In this document: piece by piece, positions 52,659 through 64,000 of the stretch
Layout: every line of letters begins with the position of its first letter
How positions within the stretch are numbered: the first letter of the stretch is position 1
Assembly (NCBI RefSeq): GCF_005166025.1
Contig: NZ_CP028923.1
Coordinates: 3,412,001 to 3,476,000, forward strand
Length of the DNA: 64,000 nt
Direction of reading: 5' to 3'
Origin: Mangrovivirga cuniculi
GTDB lineage: Bacteria > Bacteroidota > Bacteroidia > Cytophagales > Cyclobacteriaceae
Notes under the pieces: model-generated
The model's input: the letters and a program-made list of their open reading frames with translations, nothing else
Databases searched by the model: none
What the model was told of the DNA's origin: nothing
Translations under genes and position numbers: made by a program

Positions 52659-53672
52659 TCAGAAGCGTGGACAAGGCATGAATTTTTCCTTTCTGGTGAT
52701 TTTACCTCTTGAAAAGGTCGGAAAGTCATAGATAACCGATACTTCATGAGATCCTCCGGCACGAGGCCCGAGTTCACTTACTGTAATATCATAAGAATAT
52801 CCGAAATGGAGTTTGTTTATCTCAATCCCAAACATCAATACCACTGCATCATGATTAATGTTATCTTCTATTTCCTGTTGAATGGGTATGCCTCTATACC
52901 AGAAACCAATTTTAATAGGTAAATAATTTAACTGTGCTCCAACATCAAGCTGATCATATCTCCCTTGTTTTCTATAGATAAATGAAGGTAACAATGATAC
53001 TGGTTCCGCTTGCCTTGATTTGGGCTCCCCTATTTTTAGCTTCACTCCACCATGTACAGTGAGTTTAGCAGGTAGTCTGATATCTTCTCCAGTAAGAGAA
53101 TAAGAAGGAGAATTCATATGTGATACTGATATACCTCCCCAGAATTGCCTGCTGTAAACCAATAACCCGGTTCCAAAGTCCATAAAAGTTACTGGTCGGA
53201 TATCCCTGATGATCGGATCACTGGTACCGGGAGTAACATTATCAAAATCCAATTGATCACCAAAAAGTAGTTTTTGGGCATCCAATTGTCGACGGACAAC
53301 TCCAAAAGATATTCCTGGAGAAAACATTATTTTATCTGAAATCTTCAATTTATAGGAATAATTAAAACTGCCATTAAATGTAGTGAGATTTGCAGATCCC
53401 ATTTTATCGGCCATCAAAAAAACTCCAAAACCACTATTGAGGTGATCAACAGACTTATCAAATGAAAAAGTATAGGTATTAAAAGCCTGGGATAATCCCG
53501 GCCATTGAATTCTGTTTACTAAAGCAACCCTATTTCCCTCCGAAGTTCCGGTAAAACCCGGATTCAGATATAAAGGTGCAGCGTAAAATTGAGAGAGCTG
53601 CGGATCCTGGGCATTGGCATTTAATAAACTACCAAGCACAAGAATACTAAAAAATAGTTGTTTCAAGTACAT
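52659..53672 (-). CDS. PorP/SprF family type IX secretion membrane protein
   Basis: 337 residues. Signal peptide ending NANAQ, then the family signature DPQLSQFYAAPLYLNPGFTG (23-42). Beta-barrel segments to the C-terminus (SVIYDFPTFSRGKITRK), with a typical YSYDITVSELG. Members help attach or secrete adhesins through the Bacteroidota type IX system, usually with a partner adhesin; none is next to it here. Confidence 0.9.
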   Translation of the reverse strand: MYLKQLFFSILVLGSLLNANAQDPQLSQFYAAPLYLNPGFTGTSEGNRVALVNRIQWPGLSQAFNTYTFSFDKSVDHLNSGFGVFLMADKMGSANLTTFNGSFNYSYKLKISDKIMFSPGISFGVVRRQLDAQKLLFGDQLDFDNVTPGTSDPIIRDIRPVTFMDFGTGLLVYSRQFWGGISVSHMNSPSYSLTGEDIRLPAKLTVHGGVKLKIGEPKSRQAEPVSLLPSFIYRKQGRYDQLDVGAQLNYLPIKIGFWYRGIPIQQEIEDNINHDAVVLMFGIEINKLHFGYSYDITVSELGPRAGGSHEVSVIYDFPTFSRGKITRKEKFMPCPRF

Positions 53673-55771
<2,099 letters not shown>

Positions 55772-55776
55772 ATATA

Positions 55777-57675
55777 ATGGATAGAAATCAAGCTATAGGG
55801 TTAGCCCTCATTGCAGCTATGTTTATCATTTACGTACAGTTCTTCATGGGAGAACCTAAGGTAGATGAAACAGCTGAAAGCACGACTGAACAAGTTGAAC
55901 AAAAAGCTACTGCAGATCAGGATCAGGAAATATCTGAAGTTGTAGAAGAAGAACCTGAAGAGGAATTAAGTGATTCTGTTAAAGCAGCTTTAGCTAACAA
56001 CAAATTCGGTTCATTTGCAGGTCTTTCTCAAGGCCAGGAGGAATTTTTTACCCTTGAAAATAATCTTGTAGAAATAAAAATCAGTTCTCAGGGTGCTGTA
56101 ATTAAATCGGTACGTTTAAAGAACAGGGAAACCTATCTTGGTGAACCTCTTTATTTAATAGATGAAGAAAGTTCAAAGCAATCACTGATAACTGAGCTGG
56201 ATGGTAAAAAGATTGATCTTTCAGATCTTTATTATACTTCCAACTCACCAAAAATAATGGTTGCAAGTGAGGGAGATACAGCAAAATTAGTTTTTACCGG
56301 TGAAGGAGCTGGTGGCAAACAAATAAATATTTCTTACGGACTTGCCCCTGATCAGTTCACAGTTGATTATGGTTTATCTTTTAAAGGAATCAAGAATAAA
56401 GGAAAAGATCTGATCATTTCATGGGACAATCATACAAAGCGTCTTGAAAAACAATTAGAAGGTGCAAGGGTTGGTTCAAGACCGGAAACAACAATTAATT
56501 ATTTCCGAACTGACAATGAGGAATTTAAATCACTAGATGCTTCTTCAACTGATCCTCAGTTTGACACTCTTGCTTCACCAGTAAAATGGTTTAGCATGTC
56601 TCAGAAATATTTTTCTGCTGCCTTGATATCTGAAAATGGGTTTTCAAACTCTCAGTTTAAAACCATCACTCCTCCGGAAAGTGACACTACAACTGTAAAA
56701 GAACTTTATGCTACGGTTGCTGTTCCTATGAAAAACCTGGAAGGAAATTCACCTGAATTCAAATACTACTTCGGCCCTAATAACTACTATGTTATGCAGG
56801 ATGTAGCCGGAGCTCCCGAGTTTAAAGAAAACGTTCGTTTTGGATGGAAAATACTTGCCTTCATTAATAAAGGATTAGTACTTCCAATTTTCCACTTCCT
56901 GGAAAGATTTACCAGTAATTACGGATTAATAATTTTCATGCTGGTACTGATCATTAAGTTGATGTTATCTCCATTAACTTATAAGTCGTACAAGTCAATG
57001 GCGAAAATGAAAGTGTTGAATAACCTTTTAAAGCCAGAGACTGATCAGCTAAAAGAAAAATATGGCGATGACCAGGCGAAGATTCAGCAGGAAACTATGA
57101 AACTCTATCAGAAAATGGGTACAAGCCCGTTTGCTGCAATGAGTGGTTGTATTCCAATGATCCTTCAAATGCCGATTCTGTTTGCCCTGTTTAATTTCTT
57201 CCCGTTTTCTGTAGAGCTGAGAGGAGAATCATTCTTATGGGCAAAAGACCTTTCGACATACGATAGCATTGCAACTTTGCCATTCACCATTCCTTTTTAT
57301 GGTGACCACGTATCTCTGTTCACTTTACTTATGACATTGTCAACAGTTTTGATGACGTACACCAACAGCCAGATGAACAGTGCACAGATGCAAGGCCCAA
57401 TGAAGACAATACAGTACTTTACCCCAGTAATTATTATGTTCGTGCTTAATTCATTCCCTGCAGGACTTACATACTATTACTTCCTTTCAAACATTATTAC
57501 CTTCGGTCAGCAAACATTGATCAAGAAATTCATGATCGATGACGAGAAAATTGAAAGACAAATCGAAGAGAACAGAAAGCTTAAAGGCGGTAAAAAGTCA
57601 AAGTTCCAGGCTAAATTAGAAGAAGCAATGAAAGCCCAGGAATCAAAAGCGAAGAAAAAAGCAAAAAGAAAATAG
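55777..57675 (+). CDS. yidC: Membrane protein insertase YidC
   Basis: 632 residues. N-terminal membrane anchor (6-23), acidic linker, a large periplasmic beta-supersandwich (about 80-350), then the conserved insertase core (365-610): YGLIIFMLVLIIKLMLSPLTYKSY, the amphipathic NLLKPETDQLKEKYGDDQAKIQQ, GCIPMILQMPILFALFNFF, PAGLTYYYFLSNI. A highly basic tail (KKSKFQAKLEEAMKA... KAKKKAKRK) probably touches the ribosome. It inserts inner-membrane proteins. Confidence 0.95.
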   Translation: MDRNQAIGLALIAAMFIIYVQFFMGEPKVDETAESTTEQVEQKATADQDQEISEVVEEEPEEELSDSVKAALANNKFGSFAGLSQGQEEFFTLENNLVEIKISSQGAVIKSVRLKNRETYLGEPLYLIDEESSKQSLITELDGKKIDLSDLYYTSNSPKIMVASEGDTAKLVFTGEGAGGKQINISYGLAPDQFTVDYGLSFKGIKNKGKDLIISWDNHTKRLEKQLEGARVGSRPETTINYFRTDNEEFKSLDASSTDPQFDTLASPVKWFSMSQKYFSAALISENGFSNSQFKTITPPESDTTTVKELYATVAVPMKNLEGNSPEFKYYFGPNNYYVMQDVAGAPEFKENVRFGWKILAFINKGLVLPIFHFLERFTSNYGLIIFMLVLIIKLMLSPLTYKSYKSMAKMKVLNNLLKPETDQLKEKYGDDQAKIQQETMKLYQKMGTSPFAAMSGCIPMILQMPILFALFNFFPFSVELRGESFLWAKDLSTYDSIATLPFTIPFYGDHVSLFTLLMTLSTVLMTYTNSQMNSAQMQGPMKTIQYFTPVIIMFVLNSFPAGLTYYYFLSNIITFGQQTLIKKFMIDDEKIERQIEENRKLKGGKKSKFQAKLEEAMKAQESKAKKKAKRK

Positions 57676-57698
57676 GAATTCAATTTCTAAATAAATCA

Positions 57699-57737
57699 AA
57701 AAGCCCGGTCGGAAAACTTTCCAACCGGGCTTTTTTT
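57699..57737 (+). terminator. Terminator of the pyrG-yidC unit
   Basis: AAAAGCCCGGT (57699-57709) pairs with ACCGGGCTTTT (57724-57734), followed by T through 57737. Confidence 0.93.
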
Positions 57738-58043
57738 ATTCATCTATCGATCCCTCAAAAAAATAATTATTTTCTTTATGTAATATAAAGTCATAATTTG
57801 GTTTGGAAGAGATCTGCGATATGGTTCTACTGCGTAATCTTGACTCTTCATTACTTAAAGTAGCATTGCCTATCCTCTATTTTTAATGAGTATCATCAAG
57901 TGAATGGCTATAACTGGTCAAGATAATCCTTGTAGGATAGATACACATCAGAAGTCTACATCATCTGATCTCAATATGTTGGTGCTTTATACTCACCGGA
58001 GGACCAATACCCCGTACAGTGTTACTTCCTTTACTTTATCTAA
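57738..58043. other. Intergenic region without a recognised gene
   Basis: About 300 bases between two terminators facing each other. On the minus strand one frame near the right side reads HCTGYWSSGEYKAPTY before a stop, which could be a remnant of a gene but is too short to assign. Confidence 0.4.
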
Positions 58044-58046
58044 ATG

Positions 58047-58076
58047 AAAAAAGCCTGCTTGAAAAATCAAGCAGGC
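58047..58076 (-). terminator. Terminator of the peptide-binding lipoprotein gene
   Basis: GCCTGCTTG (58053-58061) pairs with CAAGCAGGC (58068-58076); A-run 58047-58052 is the U-tract on the minus strand. Confidence 0.9.
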
Positions 58077-58105
58077 CTTCTCCATGTTAAAATATTTATT
58101 AACTG

Positions 58106-59848
58106 CTATTCAGTAATTACTTCGATATCATCAGAAGAATCTTCTGAACCCTCAGTAGAAGCCTCTAACGTTTCAGGATCCTGGATGTCTACTTTTTCCA
58201 GTTTAAGAACGTTCATCGGGTTAGACTGAAGATTTTGGATATTGTCATGAACTAATCTCACAACTTCATCATAGAATAAAACGATAACAGGTGCTTCTTC
58301 AACGATGATATTATCCATTTTTTGATATAGATCGAAACGCTTAAATCCATCAGTTGTTTCTTTTGCTACATTGTAAAGGCTATCATAATCCTCATTACTG
58401 AAATGAGTTTTATTTGGCCCTGCTGGTGCATAATACTTACTGTAGAACATAGAAAGATAGTTTTCAGCATCAGGGTAGTCACCTAACCATGAACCTCTGA
58501 AGAACTTTACTTTACTATTATCAACCATTTCCTGATGTTGAGGAACCTGGTTAATCTGGATATTAACATTAACACCAATGCTGTTCCACTGATTTTTAAG
58601 GTATTCGATTATGTCTTTAGATTGAATAGTAGTATAAAGATCAAAAGAAGGATATTCTGAAGCATCGTAACCAGACTTCTTCAATAACTCTTCTGCTTTC
58701 TTAGTGTTATACTCATATCCTTTAACTACTTCTGCATCAAACGAAGGAAGTGCGGCAGGAACGATTCCAGAGTTACCAGGACGCCCAAGGTTATTTAACA
58801 GACCAGAAACAAGTTCTTCTCTGTTGATTGCATAGTTTAATGCTTTTCTAAAATCTTTATTTAGGAATGGGTGATTTGCATCTTCATAGACAGATTTGTC
58901 CATCATGAACCCGATATACTCAGTGTTCAAGTATGGTTCTTTGTAAATCTGGCAATTGTGTTCTTTCTCAAACTCTTCTTTTGGCTCGCCATCTTTATTA
59001 AGAATCAAGTCAACTGAAGCAGAAAGAATACCAGAAACGAAGTCTAATTTCCCTTGCTGGAAGGTTAAGAGCTCCTGGTTTTTGTCATTAATAAATGATA
59101 CTTCAACTGCATCAAGATATGGTAATTGTTTACCATTGATATCTTTTTTCCAGTAGTCCTCGTTTTTCACCATGATAAGAGTGTTATTCTCTTTCCATGT
59201 GTTAAGCATAAAAGGGCCTGTACCAACTGGGTTGGTTCTGAAGTCTTTACCATATTTATCAACTGCTTCTTTAGGAACAGGGAAAGTATATGGCATTGTT
59301 AAAATTTCAAGGAATGGAGCGAATGGCTCATTTAATGTGATTTCCAATGTGTAATCATCAATTGCTTTTACCCAATCTTCAGCGATTTCACCATTTTCAT
59401 CTACTTTGATTTTGTCTCTGAATACCCATGCTCCGGTACTGGCAGTCGCCGGATCAAGAATTCTGTTAAAAGAGTAAACAAAATCAGAAGCTTTCAATTC
59501 TCTTCCTTCTCCCTCTGGGAAACACTCATTATCATGGAATTTAACACCTTTCTGAATAGTGATTGTGTAAACCAATCCATCATCAGAAATCTTCCATGTA
59601 TCTGCAAGATTAGGAGCAGTATACAATTCATCAGTAAGTTCAAACAAACCACTGAATAATTGAGTAGTTGCCCAAATATTAGCCTGATTTCTTGCAAATG
59701 CAGGATCTAATGAACTAAGACCTTCAGCCTGATTGTATCTAAATACTTTTTTTCCTGACAGGTCATTCTGGCCCTCAACATTATCATCTCCGCCACATGA
59801 CGCGAATAATACAAGGATCATTAATGAATAGCATAACTTTCTAAGCAT
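58106..59848 (-). CDS. ABC transporter substrate-binding lipoprotein (peptide/OppA type)
   Basis: 580 residues from the ATG at 59848, chosen because it gives a lipoprotein signal peptide with lipobox LFASC. Family 5 solute-binding fold: SLDPAFARNQANIWATTQLF, FHDNECFPEGEGRELKASDFVYSFNRI in pieces (KASDFVYSFNRILDP), VPKEAVDKYGKDFRTNPVGTGPFML, FRKALNYAINREELV. Binds peptides or similar ligands at the cell surface. The permease and ATPase genes are not in this neighbourhood, which is common for this group. Confidence 0.9.
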   Translation of the reverse strand: MLRKLCYSLMILVLFASCGGDDNVEGQNDLSGKKVFRYNQAEGLSSLDPAFARNQANIWATTQLFSGLFELTDELYTAPNLADTWKISDDGLVYTITIQKGVKFHDNECFPEGEGRELKASDFVYSFNRILDPATASTGAWVFRDKIKVDENGEIAEDWVKAIDDYTLEITLNEPFAPFLEILTMPYTFPVPKEAVDKYGKDFRTNPVGTGPFMLNTWKENNTLIMVKNEDYWKKDINGKQLPYLDAVEVSFINDKNQELLTFQQGKLDFVSGILSASVDLILNKDGEPKEEFEKEHNCQIYKEPYLNTEYIGFMMDKSVYEDANHPFLNKDFRKALNYAINREELVSGLLNNLGRPGNSGIVPAALPSFDAEVVKGYEYNTKKAEELLKKSGYDASEYPSFDLYTTIQSKDIIEYLKNQWNSIGVNVNIQINQVPQHQEMVDNSKVKFFRGSWLGDYPDAENYLSMFYSKYYAPAGPNKTHFSNEDYDSLYNVAKETTDGFKRFDLYQKMDNIIVEEAPVIVLFYDEVVRLVHDNIQNLQSNPMNVLKLEKVDIQDPETLEASTEGSEDSSDDIEVITE

Positions 59849-59971
59849 AGTTATAAAAATTTTACTCATGGAACTTTAATCTCAAAAATAATTCAGGGGT
59901 TAAATATTCACTTATTTTCAATTAAAAACAAATAGAATGCTAATTCATTACTGTCCCTGTAATATTGAGAG

Positions 59972-59979
59972 TAAATTTG
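59972..59979 (+). promoter_or_regulatory. Possible -7 element upstream of parA
   Basis: TAAATTTG matches TAnnTTTG but lies about 120 bases from the parA start and has no TTTG at -33. Confidence 0.3.
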
Positions 59980-60100
59980 CACAAGAAGATTTTACAAATT
60001 ATGAAATCCAACCAAAATTGATAATATTTGGAACTTGAATTGAAGACTTTTCGATTCAGCTTTATTTAATTAAATCAAACCTATAATTTATCCTATATTC

Positions 60101-60871
60101 ATGGGCAAAGTTATCGCAATTGCTAACCAAAAAGGTGGGGTAGGAAAAACTACAACAGCCATTAACTTAGCTGCCAGTTTAGCAGCTTTAGACCATAAAA
60201 CCCTCGTGGTCGATGCAGACCCGCAGGCTAATAGTACTTCAGGCGTTGGAATGGATCCAAAAGCCGTAGAGGTTAGTATTTACGAATGTATGGTCAATGA
60301 CATAGATGTGGATGAAGCTATCGTCAAGACTGATATTGACTACCTTGACATTCTTCCATCACACATTAACCTGGTAGGTGCTGAAGTAGAAATGGTCGAC
60401 ATTGAAGGCAGGGAAACCAGAATGAGAGAGGCATTGACTAACATCGTTGATAATTACGATTATATTATTATCGATTGCTCTCCATCTCTTGGTCTGATTA
60501 CTGTAAACGCTATGACAGCAGCAGACTCAGTGATCATCCCCGTACAATGTGAGTACTTCGCTCTGGAAGGATTAGGAAAATTATTAAATACAATTAAAAT
60601 TATTCAGTCAAGACTAAATCCTGAATTAGAAATCGAGGGTATTTTACTTACAATGTACGATGTAAGGTTAAGACTGTCTAATCAGGTAGTAGAAGAAGTA
60701 ACCGCACACTTTAAGGAATTAGTATTTAAGACAATAATCCCCAGGAACATCAAGCTTAGTGAATCACCAAGTTTTGGCGTACCGGCGATCATTCACGATG
60801 CAGAAAGTAAAGGGGCAATCTCTTACTTGAACCTGGCAAAAGAAATTATTGAGAATAACGTAGAAGCGTAG
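60101..60871 (+). CDS. parA: Chromosome partitioning ATPase ParA (Soj)
   Basis: 256 residues. Deviant Walker [17 protein letters not shown] (9-24), [43 protein letters not shown]. Acts with ParB in origin segregation. parB follows after 18 bases. Confidence 0.95.
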   Translation: MGKVIAIANQKGGVGKTTTAINLAASLAALDHKTLVVDADPQANSTSGVGMDPKAVEVSIYECMVNDIDVDEAIVKTDIDYLDILPSHINLVGAEVEMVDIEGRETRMREALTNIVDNYDYIIIDCSPSLGLITVNAMTAADSVIIPVQCEYFALEGLGKLLNTIKIIQSRLNPELEIEGILLTMYDVRLRLSNQVVEEVTAHFKELVFKTIIPRNIKLSESPSFGVPAIIHDAESKGAISYLNLAKEIIENNVEA

Positions 60872-60889
60872 TAGAAAGGAAGAGGACCG

Positions 60890-61786
60890 ATGAGTAAGTC
60901 ACCACAGAAAAAAAGAAATGCTTTAGGTAAAGGGTTAGGAGCTCTTTTAGCAGATACTCCTTCACAGGAAAAGAAAGCTGAAATTGTTAAAAAAGCTTCA
61001 GGATCCATTAATGAGATCCCTGTATCAGCAATTGAGGTAAACCCATTCCAGCCACGAACAGATTTCGATGAAGATGCATTGAATGAACTGGCTGAGTCTA
61101 TTAAAATACAAGGCATCATACAACCAATAACGGTCCGTGAGCTTGAAAAAGGGAAATATCAGTTGATTTCCGGTGAAAGAAGAACTCAGGCTTCTAAAAT
61201 TGCCGGACTGGAAAAAATTCCTGCCTATATCAGAGTCGCTAACGATCAGCAAATGCTGGAAATGGCATTGATCGAAAATATTCAGCGCGAAAATTTAAAT
61301 GCTATAGAAATTGCCCTTTCTTATCAAAGGTTAATGGCTGAATGTGACCTGAAACAAGAACAACTTGGTGACAGAGTTGGTAAAAACAGAACTACGGTAA
61401 ATAACTACCTGAGATTATTAAAGCTCCCACCGGATATTCAGGCTGGTTTACGAGATGGGCGAATAAGCATGGGTCATGCGAGAGCATTGATCACGATAGA
61501 TTCAATCGATCATCAGCTTGATATATATAAGAAGATAGTTCAGGAAGACCTTTCTGTAAGAAAAGTTGAAGAGCTGGTGCGTACTATGAGTCAACCTCAA
61601 AAGCCAAAGCTTCAAAAAAATGAAGAGTCTTCTCCGGAGATCAAAAGTATGCAAAACAAGCTTTCAAGCCATTTTGGCACGAAAGTAACTATCAATAGTA
61701 AAGATAATAAAAAGGGAATTATCAACATTCCTTTCACAAATCCAGATGATCTTTCGAGAATTCTCGAACTTATTGACGGATTATAA
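60890..61786 (+). CDS. parB: Chromosome partitioning protein ParB (Spo0J)
   Basis: 298 residues. Basic N-terminus with KRNALGKGLGALLADT, CTPase/ParB-N motif NPFQPRTDFDEDALNELAES and ISGERRTQASKIAGLEKIPA, HTH region AIEIALSYQRLMAECDLKQEQ, and a C-terminal dimerisation domain. Centromere-like parS binding; I found no parS consensus (TGTTTCACGTGAAACA) in this window. The stop overlaps the next gene's ATG by one base. Confidence 0.95.
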   Translation: MSKSPQKKRNALGKGLGALLADTPSQEKKAEIVKKASGSINEIPVSAIEVNPFQPRTDFDEDALNELAESIKIQGIIQPITVRELEKGKYQLISGERRTQASKIAGLEKIPAYIRVANDQQMLEMALIENIQRENLNAIEIALSYQRLMAECDLKQEQLGDRVGKNRTTVNNYLRLLKLPPDIQAGLRDGRISMGHARALITIDSIDHQLDIYKKIVQEDLSVRKVEELVRTMSQPQKPKLQKNEESSPEIKSMQNKLSSHFGTKVTINSKDNKKGIINIPFTNPDDLSRILELIDGL

Positions 61787-62406
61787 TGAAAATAATCAAA
61801 ATATTTATCATCCTGATCATTGCAGCATCAGGAACATATCACCTACAGGCTCAGGATAAAGATACTCTTTACTCTGAGCCTGTACGGGTTTTATCAGATT
61901 CCTCAAAGGTTAAAAGAAAGAAATTATCCAGAAGTGAAAGACTGGACAAGAAATATCAAACCCTTCCGGATCCAAGAAGGGCTGGTCTTTTATCGGCAGT
62001 GGTTCCCGGTCTGGGACAGATATACAATAAAAAATATTGGAAGGTTCCGCTGATTTATGGCTTAGCAGCCACAGATATCTACTTTATAGACTGGAACAAT
62101 GGTCAATATGAAGAATTACTGGGTTTACTTTTCGAACAACAAAACACAGGCAGCAATGAAACAGGTCTGTCTGAAGATCAGCTCATCAACCTTGCTGATG
62201 AATACAGAAGAAACAGAGATCTTTTAATCATTCTTGGAGTAGTTTTATACACTTTAAATATAGTAGATGCGCATGTTGATGCTCATTTAATTGAATTTAG
62301 AGTAAATAAAAAGTATTTTAATGCCGTTAATATCAAACCTGTCAATTATCAACTCGCCACCGGTGAGTATCAGGCAGGATTTACACTGAGCTTGAAACTC
62401 AAATAA
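61786..62406 (+). CDS. DUF5683 domain membrane protein
   Basis: 206 residues. Signal peptide (MKIIKIFIILIIAASGTYHLQA), basic segment, then PDPRRAGLLSAVVPGLGQIYNKKYWKVPLIYGL, shown here in parts: the GLGQIYNKKYWK motif is typical of DUF5683/TM2-like proteins of Bacteroidota. Two more membrane stretches follow. Function unknown; conserved position between parB and dapB suggests a housekeeping envelope role. Confidence 0.85.
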   Translation: MKIIKIFIILIIAASGTYHLQAQDKDTLYSEPVRVLSDSSKVKRKKLSRSERLDKKYQTLPDPRRAGLLSAVVPGLGQIYNKKYWKVPLIYGLAATDIYFIDWNNGQYEELLGLLFEQQNTGSNETGLSEDQLINLADEYRRNRDLLIILGVVLYTLNIVDAHVDAHLIEFRVNKKYFNAVNIKPVNYQLATGEYQAGFTLSLKLK

Positions 62407-62429
62407 ACAACAATAAACCCTTTATTAAA

Positions 62430-63164
62430 GTGAAATTAGCAATAATAGGATACGGCAAAATGGGTAAAACCATTGAAAAAATTGCTCTCGACCGTGGACA
62501 TGAAATAGTCAATATCGTAGAGGAAAGAGGAGCGAACGTCTTAAAACAATTATCCCAGAACGGTGCAGAAGTTGCTATCGAATTTAGCCAGCCTGAAGCA
62601 GCTGCCGAAAATATAAAAGCATGCATTGATCAAAAAGTTAAGGTAGTTTCCGGTACTACAGGATGGCTCGACAAAATGGATGAAATAAAAAAATATGCCA
62701 AGCAAAAAGAAGGGACATTTTTTTACGCATCCAATTACAGTGTAGGTGTTAATTTATTTTTCCACCTCAATGAATGGATGGCAAACCTGATGAGCAGATA
62801 TTCTGATTATAATGTTAAAATGGAGGAGATCCATCATACAGAGAAAAAAGATGCTCCTTCCGGAACTGCAATAACATTGGCTGAGGGAATTGTAAAGAAT
62901 CACCCGGACATTCAAAACTGGAAACTTTTTGAAGGAGATAACGTTCCTGAAAATTCCCCTGAAAACATTGTCCCTATCCTTAGTAAAAGAATTGATCCCA
63001 CACCCGGAACACATGAGATCATTTATAAATCTGATATAGATGAAATCTCGATCAAACACACTGCTCATAGCAGAACAGGCTTTGCTCTTGGTGCGGTTCT
63101 TGTTGCAGAATGGATTAAAGATAAGCAGGGCATCCTTACCATGAAGGATTTTTTACCACTATAA
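62430..63164 (+). CDS. dapB: 4-hydroxy-tetrahydrodipicolinate reductase
   Basis: 244 residues, starting with GTG at 62430. NAD(P)H-binding LAIIGYGKMGKTIEKIALD (3-21), SGTTGW, catalytic ASNYSVGVNLFFHL, and EEIHHTEKKDAPSGTA with the His/Lys pair. Step in lysine and diaminopimelate synthesis. lepB follows after about 23 bases. Confidence 0.95.
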   Translation: MKLAIIGYGKMGKTIEKIALDRGHEIVNIVEERGANVLKQLSQNGAEVAIEFSQPEAAAENIKACIDQKVKVVSGTTGWLDKMDEIKKYAKQKEGTFFYASNYSVGVNLFFHLNEWMANLMSRYSDYNVKMEEIHHTEKKDAPSGTAITLAEGIVKNHPDIQNWKLFEGDNVPENSPENIVPILSKRIDPTPGTHEIIYKSDIDEISIKHTAHSRTGFALGAVLVAEWIKDKQGILTMKDFLPL

Positions 63165-63187
63165 ACTTTTGAAATAATTAGGCGATA

Positions 63188-64000
63188 ATGGGTTATACTA
63201 CTTTTTTTATTATTCTGGCAGTACTATATATTTTATATAAAGCCGGGCTTTACAAATTATTTGAATTAGCAGGGTTAGAAGGATGGAAATCTATAATTCC
63301 ACTTTATAATTTAATCGTACTCACCGATTTTGTTGAAAAACCAATGTGGTGGAAGATCCTTGTATTCGTTCCATATATAAATATTATTATCTGGGGAGCT
63401 TTGATGATCGAATTCCTTCGAGGATTCAAAAAGGCTACATTCTGGCCTATGGCACTAACCCTCGCAGTTCCGTTTTTCTGCCTTCCGTACCTCGGATTTG
63501 TAGAAAAACCCAAGTGGCAGATCTCTCCTAAAGAAGCAAGAGACCTTAAAAAGAAAAAGAAAAACAGAGACTGGGCTGAATCGATTGTTTTTGCAGTATT
63601 TGCAGTAACAGTGATGAAATGGGGAGTCCTGGGGGCTTTTACAATTCCTACTTCAAGTATGGAAAACACATTGCTTACAGGAGACTACCTTTTCGTAAGT
63701 AAGCTGCATTACGGAGTCAGGACTCCAGAAACTCCATTACAAATACCATTAACTCATAAAAGATTAGGACCGATAAAATCTTATAGTACTCTTTTACAAC
63801 TACCTCCCATTCAAATCCCTGGATTTAAAGAGGTAGAACGCAATGATATTGTTGTATTTAACTGGCCTCGCGATCTTAACGAAGATGGTGATTTACTACC
63901 TGTTGACATGAAGGAATATTATGTTAAAAGGTGCGTGGCAATTGCTGGAGATACATTGGAAATCAGAGAAGCTGAATTGTTTATAAATGGAAAACCTGCA
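63188..64000 (+). CDS. lepB: Signal peptidase I, C-terminal part outside window
   Basis: The frame is open from ATG at 63188 to the window end (271 codons). Bacteroidota-type protein with an N-terminal block of three membrane helices and the segment FELAGLEGWKSIIPLYN, then a linker and the last helix before the catalytic domain. Nucleophile Ser157 in IPTSSMENTLLTGDYLFVSK, general base Lys247 in YYVKRCVAIAGDTLEI. It removes signal peptides from exported proteins. Its position behind parAB-DUF5683-dapB is a common Bacteroidota arrangement. Confidence 0.93.
   Translation, partial: MGYTTFFIILAVLYILYKAGLYKLFELAGLEGWKSIIPLYNLIVLTDFVEKPMWWKILVFVPYINIIIWGALMIEFLRGFKKATFWPMALTLAVPFFCLPYLGFVEKPKWQISPKEARDLKKKKKNRDWAESIVFAVFAVTVMKWGVLGAFTIPTSSMENTLLTGDYLFVSKLHYGVRTPETPLQIPLTHKRLGPIKSYSTLLQLPPIQIPGFKEVERNDIVVFNWPRDLNEDGDLLPVDMKEYYVKRCVAIAGDTLEIREAELFINGKPA

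Overview
The window is chromosomal DNA of a low-GC Bacteroidota bacterium, most likely a marine-type Cytophagales member. This rests on a PorP/SprF type IX secretion protein, a DUF5683 protein, a small bTHX ribosomal protein, a biopterin-dependent aromatic hydroxylase beside an aroF-containing trp operon, and many promoters of the Bacteroidota form TTTG-N19-TAnnTTTG. Species is not determinable from the sequence alone. No IS element, prophage, CRISPR array or tRNA gene was seen; almost all of it is housekeeping DNA, and the novelty lies in the regulation between genes.

Layout. 1-6742: a damage-response mutagenesis cassette, with a self-cleaving XRE-S24 (LexA-like) repressor and a small ORF divergent from DNA polymerase IV (dinB), then an error-prone DnaE. 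All promoters carry the same palindrome (TTACTAA-N5-TTAGTAA type). 6747-7555: SemiSWEET transporter and 5'-deoxyribonucleotidase. 8177-13895: sulfur assimilation and methionine synthesis (SAM-I riboswitch, Cys-rich leader ORF, ferredoxin, metZ/metY, a second Cys-rich leader ORF plus terminator, sulfite reductase, SUMT, APS/PAPS reductase). 14121-18855: thrABC. 19083-25730: OmpA-like protein, DUF3050, feoAB, class III aminotransferase. 25717-28309: lipoprotein, rhodanese, flavoprotein. 28374-32183: his leader peptide, hisH-hisA-hisF-hisIE and an amidinotransferase-like hydrolase (ctlX type). 32271-40804: aromatic block, phenylalanine hydroxylase, then trp leader-trpEGDCFBA-aroF. 40852-45124: bTHX, M13 peptidase, two small proteins, MFS transporter. 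45252-53672: SRP RNA, transaldolase, ftsE, sigma/anti-sigma/DUF4097 operon, pyrophosphatase, membrane proteins, CCA-adding enzyme, PorP. 54146-64000: pyrG, yidC, peptide-binding lipoprotein, parAB, DUF5683, dapB and lepB (cut by the window end).

Main themes. (1) A coherent candidate regulon: five copies of one palindrome lie on the -7 elements of dinB, dnaE and the repressor operon. (2) Amino-acid biosynthesis appears to be controlled by ribosome-dependent attenuation: short leader ORFs rich in Trp (WYWWY), His (HHHHHCH) and Cys (CCCC; ICCC) precede trp, his and two sulfur gene groups, the first Cys leader sitting directly behind a SAM-I riboswitch. The trp leader shows a full set of mutually exclusive pairings. 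(3) Four genes (dinB, metZ, an MFS transporter, a small outer-membrane protein) are each broken by exactly one missing base in a homopolymer, which points to sequencing undercalls, although real phase-variable tracts are not excluded.
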